This document shows positions 35,623 to 42,845 of a stretch of DNA of 58,897 nt, piece by piece. Numbering within the stretch: the first letter of the stretch is position 1; every line of letters begins with the position of its first letter. Source of the stretch: a virus. The DNA is taken from positions 1-58,897 of the IMG/VR virus record IMGVR_UViG_3300014962_000007; one strand, 5' to 3'. The position numbers were made by a program, and so were the translations under genes. The notes below the pieces were generated by a model that made no database searches, was not told the DNA's origin, and saw only the letters and a program-made list of their open reading frames with translations.

Positions 35623-35865
35623 TCAACCCCCGATCGGTTTAAGCAGTATTTGTCCACCGACCTCAACTTTTTCGTAAGTTATGCCGTCGATTACCACTGT
35701 CATAGTTTCCGGTGTTTGGGGGTTTTCAACTGATTGCAGCCAGCTATTCACCCGCGCCGTTTGCATCTCAACAATCTGCTCTTCGGTGTATGTGTGATCA
35801 TCCGGCAAATAGAGGGCGTCTCGAAAAACGCCGTAAGCAGTGTTGTATTCAAAATCAATTTTCAT
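35623..35865 (-). CDS. Small protein between two fibre genes
   Basis: 80 residues: MKIDFEYNTAYGVFRDALYL, then DDHTYTEEQIVEMQTARVNSW and MTVVIDGITYEKVEVGGQIL. A strand, a helix containing the acidic TEEQI stretch, then a beta hairpin. It is a common small neighbour of phage fibre genes, where such proteins can be assembly chaperones or adaptor pieces; here that is inference from position. AGGTG precedes the start. Confidence 0.65.
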   Translation of the reverse strand: MKIDFEYNTAYGVFRDALYLPDDHTYTEEQIVEMQTARVNSWLQSVENPQTPETMTVVIDGITYEKVEVGGQILLKPIGG

Positions 35866-35874
35866 TTTTTCACC

Positions 35875-37914
35875 TTACAGTTGGATTGCCACTGCAATAA
35901 CATCCCAGCGTGTGTTTGCTGCGTTGTATATACAGCCTACATATGTAATCTTATTCACACTCGTGGATGCTGGTAGGGTAACCCCGACTGGTGTATAGGT
36001 TCCGTTCCAAGTCAAAGTTCGTAACGTCCCGTTGTCCAAAATACGGAACATCAGCTTGTCCCCATCTAAAGGTGTTCCTATGGGTGCGTTGATTACCAAA
36101 TTGGACGCGAGCGCCGTGTACGCATACATATCCGCAGCCGAGATGTCGGGGGTCAGAGAAGATGCTGATGCCGCCGACACCATACGAGGGTCAATTCGTT
36201 TGTTTTGTAGCGTGACTGTGCCCGTACCTGTAACAACACCAGATGCAGTGTTTGCGGTATTGCCAAGGGCAGTAAGAACCCCAGTGCCCGTGGTTACTGT
36301 TGCTGGTGCAGCCCCCGCGCCTCCACCAACAACCAAGGCATTTGCCGCAAGCGCAGCGGAAGATGCCCAAGTAGTATCGCTGGAGAAATACGGTATTCCG
36401 CCAGATGTACCGGCAACTGTGAACGCGGGCGTTGTTGTCCCGTTCGCAACGGAAACAATGCCACCAGTCCAAGAAACCGAAGTGACGGTTCCGGTCCATG
36501 GGACGTTCACGACACCTTGGCCATCGGCATTGACTTGCAATGCGTAGGTGCGTGAGGCGGTGCTTGTGACAGCGTTTGCAGCAGTGGCCTGCACCGTATC
36601 CGAACCCAATTCAATGCCGCCGCGCACTGTGCTTGTCGCGGCAGGAAGGGTATATACGGTATCTGTCCAAGGCACATTCACGACACCCTGACCAGTAGCG
36701 TTGACTTGAAGGCCGTATGTTCTGCTGGCGGTGCTTGTGACAGCGTTTGCAGCAGTGGTCTGCACCGTATCTGAGGTAAGCTCAATCAGACCAAGCGTTG
36801 TAGACGTTGCCAGCGAATATGTAGTGTTGGTGCTTGAAATGGTGAAGTTTGGATACGTCCCCGTCACCGTGGTCGCGCCAGAACCAGTCAGTGCAACAGT
36901 TTGGTCTGGTGCGCTGTTGGCAATCGTAATGCTGCCTGCGCCGTTGGTGATGGAAATTCCAGTGCCTTGCGTCAGCGTTGCTTTGGCAAGCGTGTTGCCC
37001 GTGCTGTTTCCAATCAACAGTTGACCGTTGGTGTAAGTGGTCTGCCCTGTACCGCCATTTGCTACCGGAAGCGTGCCAGTCACCCCAGTTGCAAGCGGCA
37101 AACCCGTGGCGTTCGTCAGGGTGGCAGCAGAGGGCGTCCCAAGGTTGGGTGTGGTTAGCGTCGGGCTGGTAGCAAAGACCAAAGCGCCAGAGCCCGTCTC
37201 ACCTGTCACCGCCGCTGCAAGATTGGCAGAAGACGGAGTGGCAAGGAACGTAGCCACACCAGCGCCAAGTCCGGAGATGCCTGTAGAGACGGGAAGACCA
37301 GTAGCGTTCGTCAGGGTAACAGCAGAGGGTGTGCCTAAGTTTGGCGTTGTCAATGTCGGCGACGTGGCCAAGACGTTGTTGCCAGTCCCGGTGTTTGCCA
37401 CACTCACAATCTCTTTGCTGGCGTTTAAAGCCAGCGCAGTCGAGGCCGTAAGAGCATTTAGCGTTGTGGTGCCAGCTACATCCAAATTGGTGAATGTGCC
37501 CGTGCCATTGATGTTGCTGACCTTAATGAAGTCAGACCCGTTCCATGCCACGATGGCCGCTTCGTTCTTGGCAATCGTTACGCCGGTTGTGGGGCCAACA
37601 GCGCGGAATACAATCGACTGCGTACCAGCTGATTTGTTGATGACCACATAGGCTTTTGACTGCGCCGGGGCAGTAATGTTTCGCGTCGTCGTGCCATTGG
37701 CTGTCCACAGAATAATCGCCTGTCGTGCCTGATTGGCTGCGCCAGTCGTGGTGGATAGCGTTACGTCGGCATCAGTGTTCAGGGTGGTTGTGCCTGCTAC
37801 GGCGGTGTCAAGCAATGACGTGATGGAGTCATTAACAGTGTCTCCCCATGTGCCCGACAACTCGCCCGTCACTGGCAATGCCAGCCCAAGGAGTGATGTG
37901 TATTGCGTTGCCAT
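35875..37914 (-). CDS. Tail fibre protein
   Basis: 679 residues. The N-terminus SLLGLALPVTGELSGTWGDTVN is a widespread phage fibre anchor. The shaft has repeats of the type TNLDVAGTTTLNALTAS, LTTPNLGTPSAVTLTNATGLP (three near-copies at about 195-285), and TVQTTAANAVTSTASRTYGLQVNATGQGVVNVPWT (two copies near 420 and 470). The C-terminus WDVIAVAIQL is a typical fibre tip end. The start at 37914 follows AAGGAA. It would bind the host surface; four beta-rich appendage genes in this operon may form different fibres or a nested array. Confidence 0.78.
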   Translation of the reverse strand: MATQYTSLLGLALPVTGELSGTWGDTVNDSITSLLDTAVAGTTTLNTDADVTLSTTTGAANQARQAIILWTANGTTTRNITAPAQSKAYVVINKSAGTQSIVFRAVGPTTGVTIAKNEAAIVAWNGSDFIKVSNINGTGTFTNLDVAGTTTLNALTASTALALNASKEIVSVANTGTGNNVLATSPTLTTPNLGTPSAVTLTNATGLPVSTGISGLGAGVATFLATPSSANLAAAVTGETGSGALVFATSPTLTTPNLGTPSAATLTNATGLPLATGVTGTLPVANGGTGQTTYTNGQLLIGNSTGNTLAKATLTQGTGISITNGAGSITIANSAPDQTVALTGSGATTVTGTYPNFTISSTNTTYSLATSTTLGLIELTSDTVQTTAANAVTSTASRTYGLQVNATGQGVVNVPWTDTVYTLPAATSTVRGGIELGSDTVQATAANAVTSTASRTYALQVNADGQGVVNVPWTGTVTSVSWTGGIVSVANGTTTPAFTVAGTSGGIPYFSSDTTWASSAALAANALVVGGGAGAAPATVTTGTGVLTALGNTANTASGVVTGTGTVTLQNKRIDPRMVSAASASSLTPDISAADMYAYTALASNLVINAPIGTPLDGDKLMFRILDNGTLRTLTWNGTYTPVGVTLPASTSVNKITYVGCIYNAANTRWDVIAVAIQL

Positions 37915-37922
37915 AATCTTCC

Positions 37923-38732
37923 TTACGCAGCGATCTGCTGCCAATCAGGTGTTTGCGTTGTCCCGACCTGCGCCCAGCCGGGGGATTGAGCGTCATCGAC
38001 ATTTTGCCACCCGCTTGTCTGGATGTCATCTATTGCAGCCCATCCTGCAGACTGAATGGTTCCTATATTTCCCCATTCGGCGTTTTGAATGTCATTGATC
38101 AGACCCCAGACGTTGACTGACCCAACATATCCAACAGCGTACACGCCGGTGACTTGAACTGTTGCCTTTGCGGAAACAGTTGCCGTACCAACCTGCCCCG
38201 TTGCCTGTACGCCAGTGACATAAATGACAATCGACTGGAGGATGGTGACGTTGCCAATCTGCCCGGTGGCCTCGACGCCCGTGACGTCAATAACACCAGT
38301 GCCTGTTACTGTGACGAAACCAATCTGGCCTGTAGCCGCAACAGTAGCAGTGCCGATCGCTCCAGTAGCCGCAACACCAGTAATGGGAACATTGGCATCA
38401 GTAACAACAGAAACCGTACCAATCTGGCCTGCGGCTTGAACTCCAGTGGGAAATACGTTTGCAGCGCCAGTGACGGTAACTGTGCCCGTCTGGCCGGTTG
38501 CAAAAACACCAATAACGACCGCTGTGGCGCTTGCAGCAACGATAACTGTGCCGACAGCACCGGCAGCCCCTACGCCGGTTACAGGAACATTTGCACCTGC
38601 AGAAACAAAAACGGAGCCAATCTGCCCCGTTGCAGAAACTCCATCTACAAATACTTCGGTGAGGTCAAGCCCCCAAGAGCCTCTGCTCCAAGGGCCGGAC
38701 CCCCATCCTACGTATTCAACAGACGATGCCAC
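37923..38732 (-). CDS. Virion protein with TGQIG repeats and Trp repeats
   Basis: 269 residues. From about 30 to 205 there are eight or nine copies of a unit near 17-23 residues, ATGQIGTVTV followed by a second strand ending VTGV, suited to a regular beta solenoid. The tail (about 210-269) changes to short repeats with W and Q (AEWGNIGTIQSAGWAAIDDI), a different solenoid. The start is GTG at 38732 with only a weak ribosome site; translation may be coupled to the upstream gene, which ends ten bases before. Likely a decoration or fibre protein. Confidence 0.68.
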   Translation of the reverse strand: MASSVEYVGWGSGPWSRGSWGLDLTEVFVDGVSATGQIGSVFVSAGANVPVTGVGAAGAVGTVIVAASATAVVIGVFATGQTGTVTVTGAANVFPTGVQAAGQIGTVSVVTDANVPITGVAATGAIGTATVAATGQIGFVTVTGTGVIDVTGVEATGQIGNVTILQSIVIYVTGVQATGQVGTATVSAKATVQVTGVYAVGYVGSVNVWGLINDIQNAEWGNIGTIQSAGWAAIDDIQTSGWQNVDDAQSPGWAQVGTTQTPDWQQIAA

Positions 38733-38741
38733 ATCTCACCA

Positions 38742-39176
38742 TCAGGCAATACGGATGACCGCAGATGATGCGTCATTGATCGGGAACTGCACCGTAAAGT
38801 TACCGGCAGTGGAGGTCTTGTCCCCACCAAAATCCAGCACGCACACGGCGGGGTTCGTCGTTCCGTTGGCCAGATAGATCAGAGCGCCACGGGCTGTGAT
38901 CGTTGCCGTCGCCCATGTGACATCAGAGAAGTCAATGAACGCAGTGGTACCTGAAGATGTAGGCACCTGACTGATCGTCAAACTCTGACCACCGGCGGTG
39001 TACCCGGTACCAACAACTTCGTTGGACGTGGTGTACGCAGTGGTGGCGGCACTCAAAGTGGCCGACGACGTGTACAACGCGATCTTGAATGTTTGGGACG
39101 TGCCCGTACCAAAGTTGAAATTCCCGTTGAGGATTCCAACCTTGAAAGAGGTGCACATCGCTTGAGTGATTGCCAT
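38742..39176 (-). CDS. Conserved virion protein
   Basis: 144 residues, beta-rich: FKIALYTSSATLSAATTAYT, YTAGGQSLTISQVPTSSGTT, AFIDFSDVTWATATITARGA, LDFGGDKTSTAGNFTVQFP. This pattern belongs to a widespread family of phage head or tail decoration proteins. It is placed between the connector and the repeat protein. Strong AGGAG ribosome site. No catalytic residues. The family's role is usually structural, from synteny rather than experiment. Confidence 0.75.
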   Translation of the reverse strand: MAITQAMCTSFKVGILNGNFNFGTGTSQTFKIALYTSSATLSAATTAYTTSNEVVGTGYTAGGQSLTISQVPTSSGTTAFIDFSDVTWATATITARGALIYLANGTTNPAVCVLDFGGDKTSTAGNFTVQFPINDASSAVIRIA

Positions 39177-39187
39177 TTTCTAACTCC

Positions 39188-39823
39188 TTAACTGACAGGG
39201 ATACGGACTTGCCCAGAGCGATACGCATCCTGCCGCAGTTTGCCGTCGCCCAGTTGTTTCAACAGACCAATTGCCTGTACGTACAACTTCTCGTACACAG
39301 CAATCATGTCTTGCTCACCCTTCATGAAGCGGATGGCTTCGACCAATGCGCCATTGAGCAGGGCAGAATCAAACTCATCCCCCAACCACGTGGTACCCGC
39401 CGTCACGATGGACTCAGGGTAGTAGCCATAGTGCAACTCTGCACTATATGCGAGGTCTGGTGTAGGGCCGAGAATAAATGCGGAATCGTCGAAGTTGGCG
39501 TAATGGCGGGGGCGACCACGCGAGGCAAGGTTGTTGATTGGGTACGCCTCACGGATGAAGTTCACATCCTTGTTGAGGAGGAAGTGGTATTCACCGCTCG
39601 TATCAATAACCGCCAGTGAGTAGCAGTACAGGAAGTCCGAAGGGATTTGCAGATACTGATTACCCACAGACATGGTGCCCGTCACGTTTCTACGGAGGGC
39701 TGGAATCTGCACCGTGTTGTAAATCTTCTGCTCAGCCTGTTCCGTAAACATGGCGAGTTCATCCGCCGAGAACTCGTTCTCGCAGATGTCTTGGATGTTG
39801 ATACACAACTCGGTGTAGTTCAT
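39188..39823 (-). CDS. Head-tail adaptor / tail tube A-like protein
   Basis: 211 residues. Helices at both ends with a beta middle: TELCINIQDICENEFSADEL, QAEQKIYNTVQIPALRRNVT, YLQIPSDFLYCYSLAVID, HFLLNKDVNFIREAYP, ELHYGYYPESIVTAGTTW and a final helix (LVEAIRFMKGEQDMIAVYEK). This is a well-known podoviral gatekeeper or adaptor family (P22 gp4/T7 gp11 type). It would sit between portal and nozzle. Start at AGAGGT-spaced ATG. Confidence 0.78.
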   Translation of the reverse strand: MNYTELCINIQDICENEFSADELAMFTEQAEQKIYNTVQIPALRRNVTGTMSVGNQYLQIPSDFLYCYSLAVIDTSGEYHFLLNKDVNFIREAYPINNLASRGRPRHYANFDDSAFILGPTPDLAYSAELHYGYYPESIVTAGTTWLGDEFDSALLNGALVEAIRFMKGEQDMIAVYEKLYVQAIGLLKQLGDGKLRQDAYRSGQVRIPVS

Positions 39824-39832
39824 GTCTACCTC

Positions 39833-40027
39833 TTAGGCCATGGGGCCACGGCACATAACGCCTTTGGTGGCAGCGCCTGCGCCGCGCATCTTGATACCGC
39901 TGGTTTTGGTGGGGGCGTAGTCGTCCACTCGCTTGTTGGCGATGACGGTCTTCGTTTCCTTGGCGTCCTTTTTAGGCGACACCTCACCAGCAGGTTCCAT
40001 CTTGAATGGTTTGATCTTTCCAGACAT
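39833..40027 (-). CDS. Tiny conserved phage protein
   Basis: 64 residues: SGKIKPFKMEPAGEVSPKKD, lysine-rich, ending SGIKMRGAGAATKGVMCRGPMA. The ending, with its Gly-Ala-Ala-Thr-Lys-Gly and Arg-Gly-Pro-Met-Ala, is a short conserved peptide seen in many freshwater and marine phages, usually beside connector genes. Function unknown; the basic character and small size fit a virion or DNA-binding peptide. GGAGG lies five bases before the ATG at 40027; the 40039 start is less likely. Confidence 0.7.
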   Translation of the reverse strand: MSGKIKPFKMEPAGEVSPKKDAKETKTVIANKRVDDYAPTKTSGIKMRGAGAATKGVMCRGPMA

Positions 40028-40028
40028 A

Positions 40029-40166
40029 TCAGCCTCCACGCTTCTGTGCAGCGACCTTGGCGAGATTTCGGCCCATGGTCTTCATGTCTTGGTTCGTCTT
40101 GCCCGGATTACCCTTGCTTGGACCTTTTTGGGTCGGGGCACTACCTTGAGTTTGCTTCGTTGCCAT
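40029..40166 (-). CDS. Very short basic protein
   Basis: 45 residues, MATKQTQGSAPTQKGPSKGN at the start and MKTMGRNLAKVAAQKRGG at the end. The main evidence is a perfect AAGGAG six bases before the ATG at 40166, a start ten bases after the upstream stop, a stop one base before the next gene's start codon, and protein-like composition matching its basic neighbours. It is too short for ordinary gene finding. Likely a small virion peptide of the same class as its neighbours. Confidence 0.68.
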   Translation of the reverse strand: MATKQTQGSAPTQKGPSKGNPGKTNQDMKTMGRNLAKVAAQKRGG

Positions 40167-40176
40167 CTCACACTCC

Positions 40177-40566
40177 TTACGTTGTCACGATTGATACTGT
40201 ACCAATTTGTCCCCGCGCAACCAAGGTATTTGGTGTCAGGGGGTCATCATAGCTGCGTGCACCACCCACCGGGTTCCAACCCCACTGGATATTACGGCTA
40301 CCTTCACCAATAGAACCGTCGGCAAGGGTGCCAGATTGCACGTAGGTGTTATCGGGGCGGGGGTTGCGCAACCCCTGTGGGTCGTCCACAGGGTACATGC
40401 CCAACTGCAACTGTGGCTGGTCGGGTTCCCAGCACTCGGGGCACACCAACATGTTGACCTGCTTGGTCTTGATCACCAACGTGCGCAACTCGCGCAAGCG
40501 GAATCGAAACCCGCATCGGTCACAGATCGCAATGGCAATCTTGTTGGAGGCGAAGCGATTACCCAT
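40177..40566 (-). CDS. Zinc-ribbon virion or assembly protein
   Basis: 129 residues. A rubredoxin-like zinc knuckle is formed by CDRCGFRFRLREL and, about 25 residues on, VCPECWEPDQP, giving four cysteines in two CxxC pairs. The remainder is Gly/Pro/Asn-rich and ends GTVSIVTT. The pair of a zinc ribbon and a beta tail is seen beside connector genes in related phages. The upstream TTG at 40569 could add one residue; ATG 40566 overlaps the previous stop. Role unknown. Confidence 0.72.
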   Translation of the reverse strand: MGNRFASNKIAIAICDRCGFRFRLRELRTLVIKTKQVNMLVCPECWEPDQPQLQLGMYPVDDPQGLRNPRPDNTYVQSGTLADGSIGEGSRNIQWGWNPVGGARSYDDPLTPNTLVARGQIGTVSIVTT

Positions 40567-41276
40567 CAACCGCCCCCGATGTACGAGCGGCGCGGCACAA
40601 ACCGCACAGCAGCTTTTTCCCGATCCTCACCTGCGGCCAGATTGAACTGCTCCTCGTAGGCGTCTTTGAGCATCGGGACGCGCTGCGCCAACTCCGGCAC
40701 CTTCATAGCGATGTGGTACGCCAGCCCGGCAGTCAGTGCAGGCAGGAAGCGGAAGTTCATGTCGGGTGTCTGGACACCTGCGCCAGCGTCTTCAATGCGG
40801 CGCATGCGCCAGTATTTGAAGACGTAGTACGGGTTCTCTTCGGTACCCTGATCGGGAACCGGCCAGACAACGATCTTGGGATTGTCGCGAAGGCGGCGAA
40901 CCCAGACTTGAATCGGGCGAGCTTGCTGGAGCTTGTTGGGGATCGTCGCGTAAGTAGAGACACTGATGCGAGTGATTGTCAGGTCCGCTTGTGTGGACAC
41001 ATTGCCTGCGCCCGTACGAACGACGTGCTCCATGAGGTCGATGGTGTCAGCAGGGAGGTCATATTCGGCCTGCCCTTGAACGAGGTTCACAGTGCCCTCG
41101 TCAATCGTCCACATGTTGATGCCACGGTTCTGCCACTCGATGGTCATCAGGTTCATGGAACGACGCGCAGTGCGCAAGTCGTAGCCAGAACGCATCTCAC
41201 GACCGGCACGCTCCCACGCCTCCTCCGCCACGTCGGTGAATTCGAGGTTGAAGTCAGAGGTGCCTGAAGTGGTCAT
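40566..41276 (-). CDS. Tail adaptor / head completion protein
   Basis: 236 residues, mainly helical with a central beta part: FTDVAEEAWERAGREMRSGY, DLRTARRSMNLMTIEWQNRG, GQAEYDLPADTIDLMEHVV, LTAGLAYHIAMKVPELAQRV, EEQFNLAAGEDREKAAVRFVP. This closely follows the pattern of podoviral tail tube A or P22 gp4-type proteins that dock on the portal. It shares an ATGA-type junction with the tiny gene upstream. It and 39188-39823 are probably the two connector layers of the neck. Confidence 0.78.
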   Translation of the reverse strand: MTTSGTSDFNLEFTDVAEEAWERAGREMRSGYDLRTARRSMNLMTIEWQNRGINMWTIDEGTVNLVQGQAEYDLPADTIDLMEHVVRTGAGNVSTQADLTITRISVSTYATIPNKLQQARPIQVWVRRLRDNPKIVVWPVPDQGTEENPYYVFKYWRMRRIEDAGAGVQTPDMNFRFLPALTAGLAYHIAMKVPELAQRVPMLKDAYEEQFNLAAGEDREKAAVRFVPRRSYIGGG

Positions 41277-41443
41277 TTCTTGCCTTTCGCGGTGCCGCCC
41301 TGCGCAAAGAGAGTGAACTTGTCGCCGTCCTTGCGGCGCTTGGTCACGCCGTTGTCGTCGAACTTGTCACCATCTTTGCGGCGCATGGTTTTTCCACCCG
41401 GCATCTTGCTCGGGTTGATTGCTCCCATGCCTCGGCTGGCCAT
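41273..41443 (-). CDS. Very short basic protein with duplicated RRKDGDKF motif
   Basis: 56 residues: MASRGMGAINPSKMPGGKTM, then RRKDGDKFDDNGVTKRRKDG and DKFTLFAQGGTAKGKK. The motif RRKDGDKF occurs twice, 15 residues apart. The gene overlaps both neighbours exactly (its start in TGATG with the gene upstream, its stop in ATGA with the connector gene), which is strong evidence it is translated. Too short for ordinary gene finders. Basic like the rest of this cluster; function unknown. Confidence 0.72.
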   Translation of the reverse strand: MASRGMGAINPSKMPGGKTMRRKDGDKFDDNGVTKRRKDGDKFTLFAQGGTAKGKK

Positions 41444-41736
41444 CACAGCATACGCCCCTTGGTCTTGCCCTGACGTGCAATACCGTCAGCACGGCGCGAA
41501 GCGGAGCCCACAGAGCCACCCTTTTTGAATGCAGGGGTAACGCCCTTACCTTCGAGGCTACCCGGCAGGGCTGCACCGCCGCCAGCATCAGGTTCAGAAC
41601 GCACAGGGCGCTTGACTGGGGCGGGCTTCTTCATAGCGGGCTTTTTGGGGCCGGGTGTCACAGACGCGCCGTCCACATCTTGAGGTACGGGCATGCCTGC
41701 ACGAAACATACCGCCGTCGGCGTACTTCTTTTTCAT
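41443..41736 (-). CDS. Basic KKGGSV protein
   Basis: 97 residues, mostly Pro/Lys/Gly: MKKKYADGGMFRAGMPVPQD, then a Pro-Lys linker, then KKGGSVGSASRRADGIARQG and KTKGRML. The last part repeats the theme KKGGSV...ADGxAxxGKTKG found in the neighbouring 120-residue protein. Common in phages with small basic proteins between connector and fibre genes. A GTG at 41742 could add two residues; the ATG at 41736 overlaps the previous stop. Function unknown. Confidence 0.7.
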   Translation of the reverse strand: MKKKYADGGMFRAGMPVPQDVDGASVTPGPKKPAMKKPAPVKRPVRSEPDAGGGAALPGSLEGKGVTPAFKKGGSVGSASRRADGIARQGKTKGRML

Positions 41737-42095
41737 TTGCACATCCCGCCTTTCTTCATGACGATCTGAGTACCCTTGGTCTTGCCCTTCTTGGCAACAC
41801 CGTCAGCAGCCTTGCGGAACACGCTGCCGCCCTTCTTGTACTCCATCGCCTCTTTGCGTTCTTCGGCCACCATCTTCTTGGGAAGACCGGCCTTTTCCAT
41901 CGCCTTGGCGTGGCGCATTTCCATTGCTTTCTTGCTCGTAGCCATAGTGTCACCACCTTTCGCAAATTTGCGGCCTTTGTCGGCCTGTGTGAAATCTTTT
42001 CCCACAGACTGTGGGACTCCTGCCTTCTTGGCAAACGCGGGGTTGTGCGCCACCGCTGCCATGAAGTTGTGTTGAGCTTTACTCTTGCTCGGCAT
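41733..42095 (-). CDS. Basic KKGGSV protein, MPSKSKAQ family
   Basis: 120 residues. It starts MPSKSKAQHNFMAAVAHNPA, then AGVPQSVGKDFTQADKGRKF, a recurrent phage protein start, and ends KKGGSVFRKAADGVAKKGKT and a short tail with two cysteine-free Gly-rich turns and a final C. It shares KKGGSV-x-x-A-x-R/K-x-ADG-x-A-x-x-GKTKG with its neighbour, suggesting an ancient duplication. Overlaps the holin-like gene upstream by 17 bases. Probably DNA- or capsid-associated, from charge only. Confidence 0.7.
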   Translation of the reverse strand: MPSKSKAQHNFMAAVAHNPAFAKKAGVPQSVGKDFTQADKGRKFAKGGDTMATSKKAMEMRHAKAMEKAGLPKKMVAEERKEAMEYKKGGSVFRKAADGVAKKGKTKGTQIVMKKGGMCK

Positions 42096-42279
42096 TGTTG
42101 GCTCCTCTACGACCTGTCAGGCTGCGCACAGTATCGGTCTCCCAAATACGGATGCCGGTCCAGACAATCGTGAAAACTGCGGCGATTGAAGGTAGCATGT
42201 CGATCAGGGTGCCCAGCACCGTGGCAACGGAAAGCACATCGACGACGTGCTTTGCGGTTTCAGAAAGTTCGTTCTTCAT
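42079..42279 (-). CDS. Small two-segment membrane protein, possible second holin
   Basis: 66 residues with two hydrophobic stretches: HVVDVLSVATVLGTLIDMLP (about 11-30) and SIAAVFTIVWTGIRIWE (about 31-47), then a charged, basic tail. The layout is that of class II-like holins and antiholins. The main holin/endolysin pair lies nearly 9 kb away in the same operon. It could be an accessory holin, an antiholin, or a structural membrane peptide; no further evidence is in the sequence. Confidence 0.65.
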   Translation of the reverse strand: MKNELSETAKHVVDVLSVATVLGTLIDMLPSIAAVFTIVWTGIRIWETDTVRSLTGRRGANNAEQE

Positions 42280-42280
42280 C

Positions 42281-42535
42281 TCAACAATTCCATGCCCGCA
42301 GGCTCTTGTTGATGCGACTGTTGGGGTCTTTGGCCGTCTTCTCGCTGGTCAGCTTCTTTTTCATGCCGGTCATTCTGGCACAGAAGGAGTCGCGGCGGGG
42401 GCCGCCCTCTGGTTGAGGAGCTTTCAACCCCGGCTTGCCGGGATTCGCCTTGTTGTAGGAAGCCCGCCCCTTGGCGTTCAAGCCGCCTTTCTCGGACTTC
42501 CCCTCTTTTCGCTGCCATGCTGGTGACTTAGCCAT
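42281..42535 (-). CDS. DUF6321-type basic protein
   Basis: 84 residues, end-to-end match to the pattern SPAWQRKEGKSEKGGLNAKG, RASYNKANPGKPGLKAP, RRDSFCARMTGMKKKLTSEK, DPNSRINKSLRAWNC. It is very basic and probably binds nucleic acid or the capsid interior. The family is widespread in aquatic phages and has no settled function. AGGAG lies five bases before the ATG at 42535; a start at 42553 is less likely. Confidence 0.85.
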   Translation of the reverse strand: MAKSPAWQRKEGKSEKGGLNAKGRASYNKANPGKPGLKAPQPEGGPRRDSFCARMTGMKKKLTSEKTAKDPNSRINKSLRAWNC

Positions 42536-42543
42536 GTTTGCTC

Positions 42544-42831
42544 CTACGCCCACACCCGGGCGGGTGTAGCGACTTCAACTGAAAATGATACCAGCTCAGG
42601 CAGCAGCTGGCCACGCACATTCACATGCCAGCCGGGGATGGCTTCGGCGGCTTGACCACCCTCCTCGTCAAACTCGCCAACAGGCTTCCAGATCACACCG
42701 ATCACGTCGATGGAGCCGGGATAGCCTTCCAACACTTGGTTGGCTTCTTCCTCGCTGGCGAACTTGAGGTAGAGGTCGCCCCAAGCAGGCTGCTCTACCG
42801 GCTCTTGCAGGATCAGTTCTTGTTCTTCCAT
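42544..42831 (-). CDS. Small acidic protein next to the long fibre gene
   Basis: 95 residues, acidic: MEEQELILQEPVEQPAWGDL, YLKFASEEEANQVLEGYPGS, VIGVIWKPVGEFDEEGG, GWHVNVRGQLLPELVSFSV. It reads as a small alpha/beta domain with a possible helix in SEEEANQVLEG. The fibre gene is directly upstream in the operon, so it may be a fibre chaperone or adaptor; that is context only. The ATG at 42831 has AGGAG eight bases before it. Confidence 0.66.
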   Translation of the reverse strand: MEEQELILQEPVEQPAWGDLYLKFASEEEANQVLEGYPGSIDVIGVIWKPVGEFDEEGGQAAEAIPGWHVNVRGQLLPELVSFSVEVATPARVWA

Positions 42832-42845
42832 GTTGTTTTCTCCTA

